DNA of 64,000 nucleotides. It comes from Pseudooceanicola batsensis HTCC2597. Its GTDB lineage: Bacteria > Pseudomonadota > Alphaproteobacteria > Rhodobacterales > Rhodobacteraceae. Positions 44,176 to 54,000 of the stretch are shown here, piece by piece (position 1 is the stretch's first letter; every line of letters starts with the position of its first letter). The notes under the pieces are model-generated. The model did no database searches and was not told the DNA's origin. It saw only the letters and a list, made by a program, of their open reading frames with translations. The stretch lies in NCBI RefSeq assembly GCF_000152725.1, contig NZ_CH724131.1, positions 2,077,739 through 2,141,738 on the forward strand, given 5' to 3'. Both the position numbers and the translations under genes were made by a program.

Positions 44176-45263
44176 TTTCGCCGCGCGCTCTCGGGCCCGT
44201 GCGGATGCTGCGCGTGGGGATATTGCGGGTGATGGTGATGCCCGTGGTCATGACCGTGCCCATGGTCGTGACCGTGACCGTGACCGTGGTCGTGGTCGTG
44301 ATGGTGGTGATGATCCATGTCCAGCCGGCACTCTCCCGTGCAGAAGGTGTCGCACAGCGCGCAGTCCTCGACATTGGACCCGGGGGCCGAGGCGCCCTGC
44401 CCCTCGACGTGATGGTGATGGCTTTCCTGCGGAGCACCGACCTCCGCTTCGAATCCCAGGACCTGCACGCGGTACTTGCAGGTCGCGCAATTCGGCGGCG
44501 GCACCTCGCCCAGCTGTTCGGTCACCCGCTCGGCGAAGGTCTCCAGTACCTTGGGGTGGTCGTTCAGGTAACCCGCCTTCACGAATTCGATCTCCGGATG
44601 TTCGGCGGCGACGCGATCGGTGAACCCGTAGATCCGGTCGACCAGGATCCCCGTGAAGAGGAAATACGGAAAGACCACGACGCGCCTGTAGCCCAGCTTG
44701 ACCACGTGTTTCAGGCAGGGCTCGACCAGCGGGAAGGTCACGCCGGAATATCCCACCTCGCACCAGCCGAAGCCCATGCCCTCGTGCAGCATCCGCGCCA
44801 CCTTGGCGACGTTGCCGTTGGCATCCGGGTCGGAGGCCCCGCGCCCGATCACGACGAGGCAGGTTTCGGACAGGGGCACATCGTCGCCCGCCGCCGCCAG
44901 CGCCTCGCCGACCCGTTCGGCGGCTGCGGCGATCATCTTGGGATCGACCCCGAGCTCCCGCCCATAGGTGATCTCGACCCCGTGCCGCGCGGCGTAGGTG
45001 TTCAGCACCGTCGGGATGTCGTTCTTGGCATGCATCGCCGCAAAGAGCATGCCCGGCACCGCGAGGATGCGATCGCACCCCTGGTCGCGCAGCCGGTCCA
45101 GGCCGTCGCGGATGACCGGGTTCGCGAATTCCAGATAGCCGTAGTCGACCGGCCAGTCCGGGGGCAGAAGCGCCGGCAGCTTCCGGGCCAGAACGGCGAA
45201 TTCGTCCACGGCCGCCTGGCTCCGCGACCCGTGGCCACAGATCATCACACCTGTCTTGGACAT
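44172..45263 (-). CDS. cbiX: Sirohydrochlorin cobaltochelatase CbiX, long form with Cys- and His-rich tail
   Basis: This 363-residue protein has two CbiX/CbiK-type chelatase halves, the first with the metal-site motif MICGHGSR (His11). Its core (about residues 1-265) is followed by a tail with CATC, then CALCDTFCTGEC (about 308-319) and a long His-rich run to the end. CbiXL proteins carry such Cys motifs for an Fe-S cluster and His-rich parts for metal storage. CbiX inserts Co into sirohydrochlorin or precorrin-2. The start at 45263 is 4 bp after the small membrane gene. Confidence 0.9.
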   Translation of the reverse strand: MSKTGVMICGHGSRSQAAVDEFAVLARKLPALLPPDWPVDYGYLEFANPVIRDGLDRLRDQGCDRILAVPGMLFAAMHAKNDIPTVLNTYAARHGVEITYGRELGVDPKMIAAAAERVGEALAAAGDDVPLSETCLVVIGRGASDPDANGNVAKVARMLHEGMGFGWCEVGYSGVTFPLVEPCLKHVVKLGYRRVVVFPYFLFTGILVDRIYGFTDRVAAEHPEIEFVKAGYLNDHPKVLETFAERVTEQLGEVPPPNCATCKYRVQVLGFEAEVGAPQESHHHHVEGQGASAPGSNVEDCALCDTFCTGECRLDMDHHHHHDHDHGHGHGHDHGHGHDHGHHHHPQYPHAQHPHGPESARRK

Positions 45264-45267
45264 GGGA

Positions 45268-45495
45268 TCAGGCCTCCTGCGGCTCTTCGTCCCGCGCCTC
45301 GTCCTCGGCCTCCGCCTCATCGCCCTCGTCCGAGGACTTGCCGCGCAGCCCCTGCCACAGTCCGATCGCGATGGCCGCTCCGAGCGCCGCGGCTCCCAGC
45401 CAGTGACCATGGCCCGCAACTTCGCCCAGATGGCCGACATGGCCAGCGGCAGGGCCGGCGACGGCCGTCAGCAGGATGGCGAGAGATACACGCAT
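45268..45495 (-). CDS. Small membrane protein at the head of the cob operon (DUF6732-like)
   Basis: This 75-residue protein has an N-terminal signal or membrane segment (about residues 1-18), a His-rich loop GHVGHLGEVAGHGHW (about 18-32), one membrane helix (about 34-51) and a strongly acidic tail. Its start has AAAGGA upstream. It is the first gene of the minus-strand cob operon and ends 4 bp before cbiX. I recall similar short proteins as DUF6732 in Rhodobacterales. The His-rich loop and acidic tail suggest metal binding, possibly cobalt, but this is inference. Confidence 0.72.
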   Translation of the reverse strand: MRVSLAILLTAVAGPAAGHVGHLGEVAGHGHWLGAAALGAAIAIGLWQGLRGKSSDEGDEAEAEDEARDEEPQEA

Positions 45496-45810
45496 GTTGT
45501 GTCCTTTCCGATTGCGGAAAGCGCAGGTCCCGCACCGGCGGGCTCCGACGATCCGGCCCGGCATCCCCTGTCTGGGTCGATGCGGAGGGCCGGCCCCTTT
45601 CCGGTCCCAACAGGGACTTCGTCTCGGGTCTGGATACCCCGCCGCCCCGCGCTCCGCAACGAGGTTTCCCGACCACTCCGCCCGCCGGAGCGACATTCGC
45701 GGGCGTGCATGAGCGCTGTGCGCCTGCGCAGGTCGGACCTGCGGCGCCCCGGCTTGGATCGCCACCTCCGCGCCCTATTCTGATGGGGAGACGAGACAGA
45801 GGACGACATC
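45496..45810 (-). promoter_or_regulatory. Long structured leader of the minus-strand cob operon
   Basis: This 315-bp divergent gap holds no convincing gene. On the minus strand, words loosely resembling a cobalamin riboswitch occur in order: GCCCGCGAATGT, CGGGAAACC, and CAGACCCGAGAC in the place of a B12 box. A long stem is possible between CCCTGTCTGGG (45566-45576) and CCCAACAGGG (45606-45615). The CCACTG core is absent, so it is at best a divergent element. The promoter of the opposite gene must also lie here. Confidence 0.3.
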
Positions 45811-46788
45811 ATGGGCCAACTGGTCGACGGCAAATGGCAGAAAGAGAACCTTGGCAAGCTCGCCGAGGACGGAGAATTCAAACGCAAGGAATCCTCGTTC
45901 CGGAACTGGGTCACCGCGGACGGCTCTGCCGGCCCGTCGGGCGAGGGCGGGTTCGAGGCCGAGAGCGGCCGCTATCACCTCTACGTGTCCTACGCCTGCC
46001 CCTGGGCGCACCGGACGCTGATCTTTCGCGAACTGAAAGGGCTGACCGACCACATCGGGCTTTCGGTCGTGCATCCCGACATGCTGGACGAGGGCTGGAC
46101 CTTCTCGACCGACTTCCCCGGTGCGACCGGAGATCCGATCCTGAACGCCGGGGCGATGCACGGCGTCTATACGGCCGCCGATCCCGATGTGACGACCCGC
46201 GCCACCGTACCCGTCCTGTGGGACAAGACGCGCGGCACCATCGTCTCGAACGAAAGCGCCGAGATCATCCGCATGTTCAACAGCGCCTTCGACGGGATCA
46301 CCGGAAATACCGACGACTATTATCCCGAAGAGCTGCGCGACCGGATCGACGAGATCAACGCCCGCGTCTACGACACGGTCAACAACGGCGTCTACAAGTC
46401 GGGCTTTGCCACCTCGCAATCGGCCTATGATTCCGCCGTGCACGCGCTCTTCGACAGCCTGGATTGGCTGGAGGGAATCCTCTCGACCTCGCGCTATCTC
46501 GCCGGCGACCGGGTAACGGAAGCCGACTGGCGGCTGTTCACCACGCTGATCCGGTTCGACAAGGTCTACCACACCCACTTCAAGTGCAACCGGAACCGGA
46601 TCGTCGATTTCCCCAACATGGCGGGCTATCTGCGCGAACTCTATCAGTGGCCCGGTGTGGCGGGAACGGTAGATTTCGACCACATCACCCGCCACTACTA
46701 CTACAGCCACGACCACATCAATCCGTACCGCATCGTGCCGATCACGGCGGAACTCGACCTCGAGGCGCCGCATGGCCGGGGGGACTGA
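45811..46788 (+). CDS. Glutathionyl-hydroquinone reductase (Xi-class GST)
   Basis: This 325-residue protein is a glutathione transferase of the YqjG/EcmB/PcpF type. The N-terminal thioredoxin-fold domain has the catalytic-cysteine motif YACPWAHRTLI (about residues 65-75) and VPVLWDKTRGTIVSNESAEIIRM (about 134-156). The C-terminal helical domain ends in HYYYSHDHINPYRIVP. The family reduces glutathionyl-hydroquinones with glutathione in the cytosol. GAGACGAG precedes the start. It is divergent from the cob operon and has no obvious functional tie to it. Confidence 0.93.
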   Translation: MGQLVDGKWQKENLGKLAEDGEFKRKESSFRNWVTADGSAGPSGEGGFEAESGRYHLYVSYACPWAHRTLIFRELKGLTDHIGLSVVHPDMLDEGWTFSTDFPGATGDPILNAGAMHGVYTAADPDVTTRATVPVLWDKTRGTIVSNESAEIIRMFNSAFDGITGNTDDYYPEELRDRIDEINARVYDTVNNGVYKSGFATSQSAYDSAVHALFDSLDWLEGILSTSRYLAGDRVTEADWRLFTTLIRFDKVYHTHFKCNRNRIVDFPNMAGYLRELYQWPGVAGTVDFDHITRHYYYSHDHINPYRIVPITAELDLEAPHGRGD

Positions 46789-46794
46789 GCGGGG

Positions 46795-47220
46795 TCAGAC
46801 GGCGCCGCCGAAATAGGCGACCATGGCAGCGACGTCGGCGGGCTTGCTGTGCGCGGGAATCATCGCCCGCGCGTTGGAGCAGAGGCGGAAGATCGTTCCG
46901 TCGGCGAGAAAATCGTCGCTGTTCACGAAAATCAGCTTGGCCTCCGGTCGTCGGAAATTGGCGTAATCGGACACCACGAGCGCCGAACCGCGCTGAAAGA
47001 CCATGTCGAGGAGGATGACGTCGCAGGCCTGCTCTCGCAGGTGGTCGAGGGCCTGCCCCTCGCCCTCCGCCACCTCGACGTTGAAACCGTGCGCGGTGAG
47101 ATCACGAATCCACATGCGTCGGAGAACATCGGTCGTGGCGCCGATGACAAGGACCCGCAGCGGAACGCCCCCTGACCGTTCCGCCGGCCCTTCTGGCTGC
47201 GCATACTCCAAGAGCTTCAA
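46795..47220 (-). CDS. Degenerate receiver-domain protein
   Basis: This 141-residue protein has a receiver-like fold from about residue 20. The candidate phosphoacceptor is Asp72 in VILLDMVF, with Ser101 and Lys126 at the usual switch positions. However, the acidic pair that binds Mg after the first strand is missing (VLVIGATTD). It has no output domain. Phosphorylation may be lost or altered. It converges on the quinone reductase gene and is divergent from cobC with a 212-bp AT-richer gap. Confidence 0.7.
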   Translation of the reverse strand: MKLLEYAQPEGPAERSGGVPLRVLVIGATTDVLRRMWIRDLTAHGFNVEVAEGEGQALDHLREQACDVILLDMVFQRGSALVVSDYANFRRPEAKLIFVNSDDFLADGTIFRLCSNARAMIPAHSKPADVAAMVAYFGGAV

Positions 47221-47432
47221 ATCGGGACCCTCGCTTGTTCATCTACGCCATGACCAGACATCCACATACCGACGAGCCCCCTCAGCATGGGCCGAAAAAT
47301 CCTAATAAACGGTAAACGCTTTTTCGGATCGAAAAATTTGCGGGAGAAATTGCCAAATCCGCCGGAATGCGGTCAAACCCGCCGGCAGACGGGTCCGCAG
47401 GGCCCGGTGACGGCAACAGCTCGGGCTTCAGC
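47221..47432. promoter_or_regulatory. Divergent region upstream of cobC
   Basis: This 212-bp gap is AT-richer than its surroundings. It contains an inverted repeat TTTTTCG-GAT-CGAAAAA (47320-47336) that could be an operator or a short hairpin. No B12 box is visible, so cobCD do not appear to have a riboswitch. Confidence 0.35.
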
Positions 47433-48392
47433 ATGACTTCAGACGCCAGCGGACGCGATCACGGAGGCCGGCTCGATCAGGCCATCGACCGCTTCGGCGG
47501 CGCGCGGGAGGCGTGGATCGACCTGTCAACCGGCATCAATCCCATGCCCTACCCCACGGGCGCGGTCCCCGCGGCCGCCTGGGCCGAATTGCCGGACCGT
47601 GCGGCGAACGACCGCCTCATCGCCGCGGCCCGACGGGCCTGGAGCGTACCGGACGGGGCCGCGCTCCTCCCCGTGCCCGGCGCCTCGATCGCGATCGCGC
47701 AGGTTCCCCGGCTCGCCGGGCCCGGAACCTTCGCCATCCGCGAACCCACCTACAACGAGCACGCCGCAGCCTTCCGTGCCGCTGGCTGGCGCCCCTGCGC
47801 AGACGACGCACCCGACGCCCGGATCCTCGTCCACCCGAACAATCCCGACGGAACCCGCCATGGTCCGGCCGAGGCGGACGCGCCGCTCACCATCATCGAC
47901 GAGAGCTTCTGCGATACCGACCCCGACGCCTCGCTCGTCCATCTCGCCGCCCGTCCCGGGATCCTGATCCTCAAGAGCTTCGGAAAGTTCTGGGGGCTGG
48001 CCGGGTTGCGCCTGGGCTTCGTGATCGGCGATCCGGACCTGATCGGTCACCTCGCCGCACGGATCGGACCCTGGCCGGTGTCCGGCCCGGCCCTCGCCAT
48101 TGGCGCATCGGCGCTGAAGGACGGAGAGTGGGCGCGCTCCACGCGCGACCGCCTGACGCGCGACGCCGCACGGCTGGACCGCGCTGTGACCGCGACCCGC
48201 GCGACGCTGACCGGCGGCACGACGCTCTTCCGGCTCTATGATCATCCGCGCGCGCAGGACCTGCACGACCACCTGATGCGCCGGCACATCCTTACCCGCC
48301 TCTTCCCCTGGTCCCGAACCGCCATCCGCTTCGGCCTGCCGGCGCCGGACCAATGGACGCGGCTGACAACCGCGCTGCAGGATTTCGCATGA
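47433..48392 (+). CDS. cobC: Threonine-phosphate decarboxylase
   Basis: This 319-residue fold-type I PLP enzyme is the CobC (Salmonella CobD) type aminotransferase-like decarboxylase. The Schiff-base lysine lies in [17 protein letters not shown], with the Asn-Pro-Asp motif in LVHPNNPDG and the upstream [13 protein letters not shown] signature. It makes (R)-1-amino-2-propanol phosphate for the nucleotide loop. I chose ATG 47433; a longer frame to 47367 adds an unconserved head. It overlaps cobD by 4 bp. Confidence 0.92.
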   Translation: MTSDASGRDHGGRLDQAIDRFGGAREAWIDLSTGINPMPYPTGAVPAAAWAELPDRAANDRLIAAARRAWSVPDGAALLPVPGASIAIAQVPRLAGPGTFAIREPTYNEHAAAFRAAGWRPCADDAPDARILVHPNNPDGTRHGPAEADAPLTIIDESFCDTDPDASLVHLAARPGILILKSFGKFWGLAGLRLGFVIGDPDLIGHLAARIGPWPVSGPALAIGASALKDGEWARSTRDRLTRDAARLDRAVTATRATLTGGTTLFRLYDHPRAQDLHDHLMRRHILTRLFPWSRTAIRFGLPAPDQWTRLTTALQDFA

Positions 48393-49282
48393 TCCTGGCC
48401 GCCGCGCTCCTGCTGGACGCCGCCTTCGGGGAACCGGAATGGCTCTGGTCCCGCGTCACGCATCCCGCGGTGGCGATCGGCAATGCGATCGGCTGGGCGG
48501 ATCGCCGGCTGAACCGCGGCGGGATGCGGAAGGCGAAAGGCACGCTCCTCTGCCTCGCCCTGATCGCCGGCGGGCTGGCCACCGGCGCGCTGATCGCGAT
48601 CCCCGGTCCGGTCGTCGAGATCCTCGCCGCGGCGGTCCTGCTGGCCCAGCGGTCTCTCGCGGATCACGTGCGGGCCGTCGCCGATGGCCTGCGCCTCTCG
48701 CCAGGCTCGGGGCGGCTTGCCGTGGCGCGGATCGTCGGGCGCGATACCGCGGGGATGGACCCTGCCGACATCAGCCGCGCCGCCATCGAGAGCGGTGCCG
48801 AAAACCTCTCGGACGGGATCGTCGCGCCCGCCTTCTGGTTCATGGTCGGCGGGCTTCCCGCCATGCTGGCCTACAAGGCGGTGAACACCGCCGACAGCAT
48901 GATCGGGTATCGCACGCCCCGCCACGCGGACTTCGGCTGGGCGAGCGCCCGCTGCGACGACCTGCTGAACCTCCTGCCCGCCCGGCTGACGGCGGGTCTG
49001 ATGTGCCTCGCCGCCCGGCACTGGCCGGACTGGACGCAATTGCGCGCCGATGCTCGCCGGCACCGCTCGCCCAATGCCGGCTGGCCCGAGGCGGCGATGG
49101 CCCGGTGCCTCGGCGTCGCCCTGGCCGGCCCCCGGTCCTATCACGGCGAACGGCGGGCGTTTCCCTTCGTCAACCCCGCGGGCCGCCGGACCATCGGCCC
49201 GGCCGAGATCGAGGCCGCCGTCGCGCTCATCTGGCGCAGCTGGGCGCTATTGCTCCCGGTGGCGCTGGTGGCGGGGCACTAG
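48389..49282 (+). CDS. cobD: Adenosylcobinamide-phosphate synthase (CbiB)
   Basis: This 297-residue membrane protein is CobD/CbiB, which attaches aminopropanol (phosphate) to adenosylcobyric acid. The family motifs [20 protein letters not shown] near the N-terminus, VGRDT (about 121-125) and [19 protein letters not shown] (about 138-156) are present. Hydrophobic segments lie near residues 55-90, 150-170 and at the C-terminus. The ATG at 48389 overlaps the cobC stop, giving translational coupling with the enzyme that supplies its substrate. Confidence 0.94.
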   Translation: MILAAALLLDAAFGEPEWLWSRVTHPAVAIGNAIGWADRRLNRGGMRKAKGTLLCLALIAGGLATGALIAIPGPVVEILAAAVLLAQRSLADHVRAVADGLRLSPGSGRLAVARIVGRDTAGMDPADISRAAIESGAENLSDGIVAPAFWFMVGGLPAMLAYKAVNTADSMIGYRTPRHADFGWASARCDDLLNLLPARLTAGLMCLAARHWPDWTQLRADARRHRSPNAGWPEAAMARCLGVALAGPRSYHGERRAFPFVNPAGRRTIGPAEIEAAVALIWRSWALLLPVALVAGH

Positions 49283-49343
49283 CCCCGTTGCCCCCTTGCC
49301 CCGACCTGCTAGGGTGCGCCGAACCGCTTGAGAAAGGATACAG

Positions 49344-50513
49344 ATGCACCGAGTGATCTTTGCCGCGACCGCCCTCTTTCTCGCCGCCAGCCCCGCTTTC
49401 GCGGCCTGCGGTGGCAGCTTCGGCACGTTTGTCAGCGGCCTGAAGGCGGAAGCGGTCCAGAGGGGCCACGACCGGGCGACCGTGGATCGATTCTTCGCCT
49501 CGGTCCGCCAGGATCCCAAGGTCATCCGGGCCGACCGCGCGCAAGGCGTGTTCCAACTCGACTTCACCACCTTCGCCCGCCGCCTGATCTCGCAGCACCG
49601 CCTGAACGCGGGCGCGGCCAACGCGCGCAAATACGACTCCATCTTCGACCGGATCGAGGCCGAGTACGGCGTCAACCGGGGTGTCCTGCTGGCCTTCTGG
49701 GCCTTCGAGACCGACTATGGCGCCTTCCAGGGCGACTTCAACACGCTGAACGCCCTGGCCACGCTGGCGCATGACTGCCGCCGCCCCGACCTGTTCCGCC
49801 CGCAGATCTTCTCGGCCCTCGAACTCTACGAGAACGGCGATTTCGACCCGGCACGCACCACCGGCGCCTGGGCCGGAGAGATCGGCATGGTCCAGATGCT
49901 GCCCGGCGACATCATCGAGAACGGCGTGGACGGGGACGGCGACGGGCACGTGACCCTCAAGACATCCGCCCCCGATGCGCTGATGTCGGGCGCCAGGATG
50001 CTGCGGCACCTCGGATGGCGCCCGGGCGAGCCGTGGTTGCAGGAAATCGACGTGCCGGACGGGATGGACTGGTCGAAGACGGGGCTGAGAACCGCAATGT
50101 CGCCGCAGCAGTGGCAGCAGATGGGGGTCCGCCCGCGCTCGGGCAGGTGGCTGTCGGATCAGCCCGCCTCGGTCATCATTCCGCAGGGGCGCAAGGGTCC
50201 GGCCTTCCTCGCCTACCCGAATTTCAGCGTCTATTTCGAATGGAACCAGAGCTTCACCTACGTGCTGACGGCCGCCTACTTCGCCACCCGGCTGGAAGGG
50301 GCGCCGGTCTTCGACGCCGGAAACCCCGAGCCCGGTCTCTCGGACAAGCAGATGATCCGGCTCCAGCGCAGGCTCGTCGCGCGCGGCCATGACGTGGGCG
50401 AGGTCGACGGCATCCTCGGGGCGAAGACGCGCGAGGCCGTGCAGCAGGTCCAGCAGGAACTCGGCCTTCCCGCCGATGCCTGGCCCACCCCGGCGCTGCT
50501 CAACCGGCTGTAA
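49344..50513 (+). CDS. Lytic murein transglycosylase (MltB family) with PG-binding domain
   Basis: This 389-residue protein has a signal peptide (about residues 1-20), an SLT-like catalytic domain of the MltB type with Glu122 in LLAFWAFETDYG as the likely catalytic acid, and a C-terminal PG_binding_1 domain (about 329-389). It cleaves peptidoglycan glycan strands in the periplasm, leaving 1,6-anhydro ends. The cysteine just after the signal peptide (AFAACGG) does not sit in a proper lipobox, so it is probably soluble. It is monocistronic. Confidence 0.93.
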   Translation: MHRVIFAATALFLAASPAFAACGGSFGTFVSGLKAEAVQRGHDRATVDRFFASVRQDPKVIRADRAQGVFQLDFTTFARRLISQHRLNAGAANARKYDSIFDRIEAEYGVNRGVLLAFWAFETDYGAFQGDFNTLNALATLAHDCRRPDLFRPQIFSALELYENGDFDPARTTGAWAGEIGMVQMLPGDIIENGVDGDGDGHVTLKTSAPDALMSGARMLRHLGWRPGEPWLQEIDVPDGMDWSKTGLRTAMSPQQWQQMGVRPRSGRWLSDQPASVIIPQGRKGPAFLAYPNFSVYFEWNQSFTYVLTAAYFATRLEGAPVFDAGNPEPGLSDKQMIRLQRRLVARGHDVGEVDGILGAKTREAVQQVQQELGLPADAWPTPALLNRL

Positions 50514-50658
50514 CCACCTCGGCGCCGGCGCCGATGATCAGCCCCAGGGCAAAGATCGTCAGGGCGGTGGCCATGAAGGCCACCAGGAACCCGATCCCGG
50601 GTTCCTTTGGATTCAGCTGCGTCCAGAGAGACGACAGCGCATCGCGAAGCATGAGCAT
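50500..50658 (-). CDS. Small single-helix membrane protein
   Basis: This 52-residue protein begins MLMLRDALSSLWTQLNPKEPG and has one hydrophobic helix (about residues 23-46). GAGGAAG lies upstream of the ATG at 50658. It overlaps the transglycosylase stop by 14 bp on the opposite strand. The clear ribosome-binding site and coherent membrane segment suggest it is real; I know no family. Confidence 0.5.
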   Translation of the reverse strand: MLMLRDALSSLWTQLNPKEPGIGFLVAFMATALTIFALGLIIGAGAEVVTAG

Positions 50659-51013
50659 CACAGGCTTCCTCTCTTGTCGTGGTACCCCCGGGATCTGTGG
50701 CCGCACAGCGGCGGGATCAAACCGTTCGGCGGCTGTTCGCCGAGACCCGGACCGCGGCCCGGCTTGCTCGCGTCAGGCAGCCGGGGCGCCTCTAACCCTC
50801 GGCCGGCGCGTCACCGCCCCACGTGTCGCCATCCCCGGATCGCGCCCCGAGGATCCCCCGCCCCGGATCGCGCCCCTGCGCAACAGGACCGACGCGCGGG
50901 GGAGCCACCGACGCCCCGGACAATTCCAGGAAACACGACGTGGCAACTCTCGCGCAGGCACCATCTTCACGTGCGATGCACCCCGAGCCTTCCAAGGGCC
51001 GGGGGCCGCCGCC
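50659..51013. other. Intergenic region upstream of the small membrane gene
   Basis: About 355 bp between the small membrane gene and the end of smc. It is GC-rich with imperfect short repeats of a CGGATCGCG/CCCGAGGATCC type, but no convincing gene, RNA or terminator is visible. Confidence 0.5.
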
Positions 51014-54000
51014 TCACGCCACCAGCGCTTCCGCCCGTTTAAGATCGACCGAAACCAGCTGCGAGACGCCCTGCTCCTGCATGGTGACGCCGAACAGCCG
51101 GTCCATCCGCGCCATCGTCACCGCATGGTGCGTGATGATCAGGAACCGCGTATCGGTGCGCCGGCACATCTCGTCCAGCAGGTCGCAGAAGCGGGTCACG
51201 TTGGCATCGTCCAGCGGCGCATCGACTTCGTCCAGCACGCAGATCGGCGCGGGGTTCACCAGGAACACGGCGAAGATCAGCGCCAGCGCCGTCAGCGTCT
51301 GCTCGCCGCCCGACAGCAGCGACAGGACCGACAGTTTCTTGCCCGGCGGCTGACACATGATCTCCAGCCCCGCCTCCAGCGGATCCTCGCTTTCGACCAG
51401 CACGAGATTGGCCTCGCCGCCGCCGAAGAGGTGTCGGAACAGCATGCCGAAGTTGCGGTTCACCTGGCTGAAGGCGGCCAGCAGCCGGTCGCGGCCCTCG
51501 CGGTTCAGCCCGGCAATTCCGCCGCGCAGGGTCGCGATCGCCTCGGTCAGGTCGTCCTTTTCCCGGATCAGGTTCAGATGCTCGGCCGCGACCTCCTTTG
51601 CATCCTCCTCGGCACGCAGGTTGACCGCCCCGAGCGCGTCGCGCTGGCGGCGCAGGCGGTTCAGCTCGTTCTCGATCGCGTCCGAGGGCGGCATCGTGTC
51701 GACATCGGCGCCGAGGCTTTCCAGCAGCTGCCGCGGCGTCATCTCCTGCGCCTCGGCGATGCGCTCGGCCGCCGTCTCGACGGCCTCCTGCGCCCCGTCG
51801 ACCCGGGCCTCGGCCCGTGCCCGCGCCTCGCGCGCCTCCGAGGCGGTCCGCTCGGCATCCCGTTCCGCGGCGACGGCCTCGCGCAGGGCGGCTTCGGCCG
51901 CAGACAGCGCGGCGGTCGCCTCGGCCTTGCGCGCCTCGGCCGTCGCGACCGCCACATTCAGATCCTCGCGGCGCGCCGCCAGCTCTGCCGGCACCGTTTT
52001 CGCCCTGTCCAGCTCGGCCCTGCTTTCGGCATCGCGCCGCTCGATCTCGGCGATCCGCTTGTCCGCCGTCTCGAGCCGCAGCCGCCAGCCGCTGATCTCC
52101 TTTCTGACTTCCTGCGCCCGGCGCACCCGCGCTTCGCCTTCGCGCCGCAGTTCGTCGTGCGACGCGCGGCGGGACATCATGGTGACCCGGGCCGCCTCGA
52201 CCGCCATTTTTACGTCCTCGACGCCGCCCCGGGCCCGGTCGAGATCGGGCAGATCCGCAAGCGCCGTCTCGGCCTCCTTCAGCTGGGCCGAGGCGGCCAG
52301 CGCCTCTTCCTCGTGCCGGGACACGGACAGGCCCAGCGATTCCAGCCGGCTCTCGGCCAGCGACATGTCGGCCTCGGCCCGGTTCAGCTTGCGCGCCGCC
52401 TCGGCCACCAGCTGATCCGCCTGCCGCCGCGCCTCGCGCGCGCGCCGGTCGGCATCGGTCAGATCCGCCAGGCGCCTGGAAAGCGACGCATGTGCCGCCT
52501 GCGCACCCTCGGCCTGCGCCGTGGCGCGCTCGCTCTCCTGCTTGAGTTCCTCGAGCCGGTTCAACTGCTCCAGGCGCAGGGCCGCCGCCGAGGGCGCATC
52601 CTCCGCCCAGGCGCGATAGCCGTCCCATCGCCACAGGTCGCCCTCGATCGACACCAGGCGCTGGCCCGGCCGCAACAGGGGCTGCAGGCGCGGCGCCTCC
52701 TCGGGATCGATCAGCCCCACCTGCGCGATCCGCCGGCGCAGCACCGCGGGCACGGTCACCACGTCGCGCAGCGGCATCACACCTGCGGGCAGCGCCGGGG
52801 CCTCGGTATAATCGTCCAGCATCACCCAGCCTGACGGTCCGTCCCCCGACACCGCCGGGGCCCGGAGGTCGTCCGCCAGCGCCGCGCCGAGCGCCTTCTC
52901 GTAGCCCGACGTCACCCGCACATCGTCGAGAACCTGGCCGCCTTCGCTGGATTCGCGCTGCACCAGCCGGGCCAGCGCCGTGGTCTCCGCCCGCAGCGCG
53001 TTCACCTCGCCCTGAGCCGAAGAGAGCGCCGCACGTGCATCGGATTCCCGCGACTGCGTTTCGGCCCGCGCAGTCTCAGCCGCCGTCAGCGTCTCCTCGG
53101 CCCGCTGCACCGTGCCCTGGGCCTGAGACAGTTCGGCCTCGGCCGCCGTCCGGTCCTCGGCCGCCCCGGACAGCACGGTCCGGGCCTCGGAGACGGCGAA
53201 CCGGGCCTTCTCGGCCTCGGATTCGCTGCGCGTCACGGTCCGCAGGCTGTCGTCGTACCACCGCTGAGCCGACTGGTGCCGCGCCGCCAGCCGCGCCACG
53301 TCCTCGGTCAGCGTGGCCAGATCGCTCTCGCGCTGCTGCAGCACCGCCGCCGCCTGGCGCGCCGTTTCTTTCAGCTCTGCCAGCGCCGCCTCATGGCCTT
53401 CGCCGGCCTTGGCGAGTTCCCTCTGCTCCCACTCGAGCCGGTCGATGGTCTCGCCCGCGTCGCGGTTCAGGCCCTCTTCCCGCGTGCGGTCCTGGACAAG
53501 CTGTTCGATCCGGCCGGTCAGAAGGGCGATCGTCTCGGCCGCCCGGGCCTCGTCTTCGGTCAGCGCGTCCCGCTCGACCAGGTGCTTTTGCAGGATGGCC
53601 CCCGCGACGGCCTCTTCCTCGCGTTTCGCGGGCAATCCGTCCTCGGCCTTGGCCCGCAGACCCGCGGCACGCACCGCCGCCGCCTCGGCCTGCGCCGCCT
53701 CGGCCTCCCGGTTCTTCAGCCCGTCCCTGGCCGCCGTCCGCGCATCGTCCGCCTCTTTCCACCGGCGGTAGAGCAACAGCCCCTCGGCCCGGCGCAACTC
53801 GGCGCCGATGGCCCGGTATCGCTGCGCCTGCCGGGCCTGCCGCTCCAGCGTCTGCAACTGCTGGGTCAGCGTCTCGATCACATCGTCGACGCGCTTGAGG
53901 TTCTGCTCGGCCGCGTTCAGCTTGAGTTCGGCCTCGTGCCGCCGCTGATAGAGACCGGAGATGCCAGCCGCCTCTTCCAGGATGCGGCGCCGGGCCTTGG

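Noticed and set aside
44250..44310. Short tandem repeats resembling a simple-sequence or CRISPR-like array
   Set aside because: The repeats are the codons of the His/Asp/Gly-rich tail of CbiX (alternating cat/gac/ggc on the minus strand). There is no repeat-spacer structure.
47221..47432. Cobalamin riboswitch upstream of cobC
   Set aside because: No B12 box, CCACTG core or GGGAA block is visible in the 212-bp gap.
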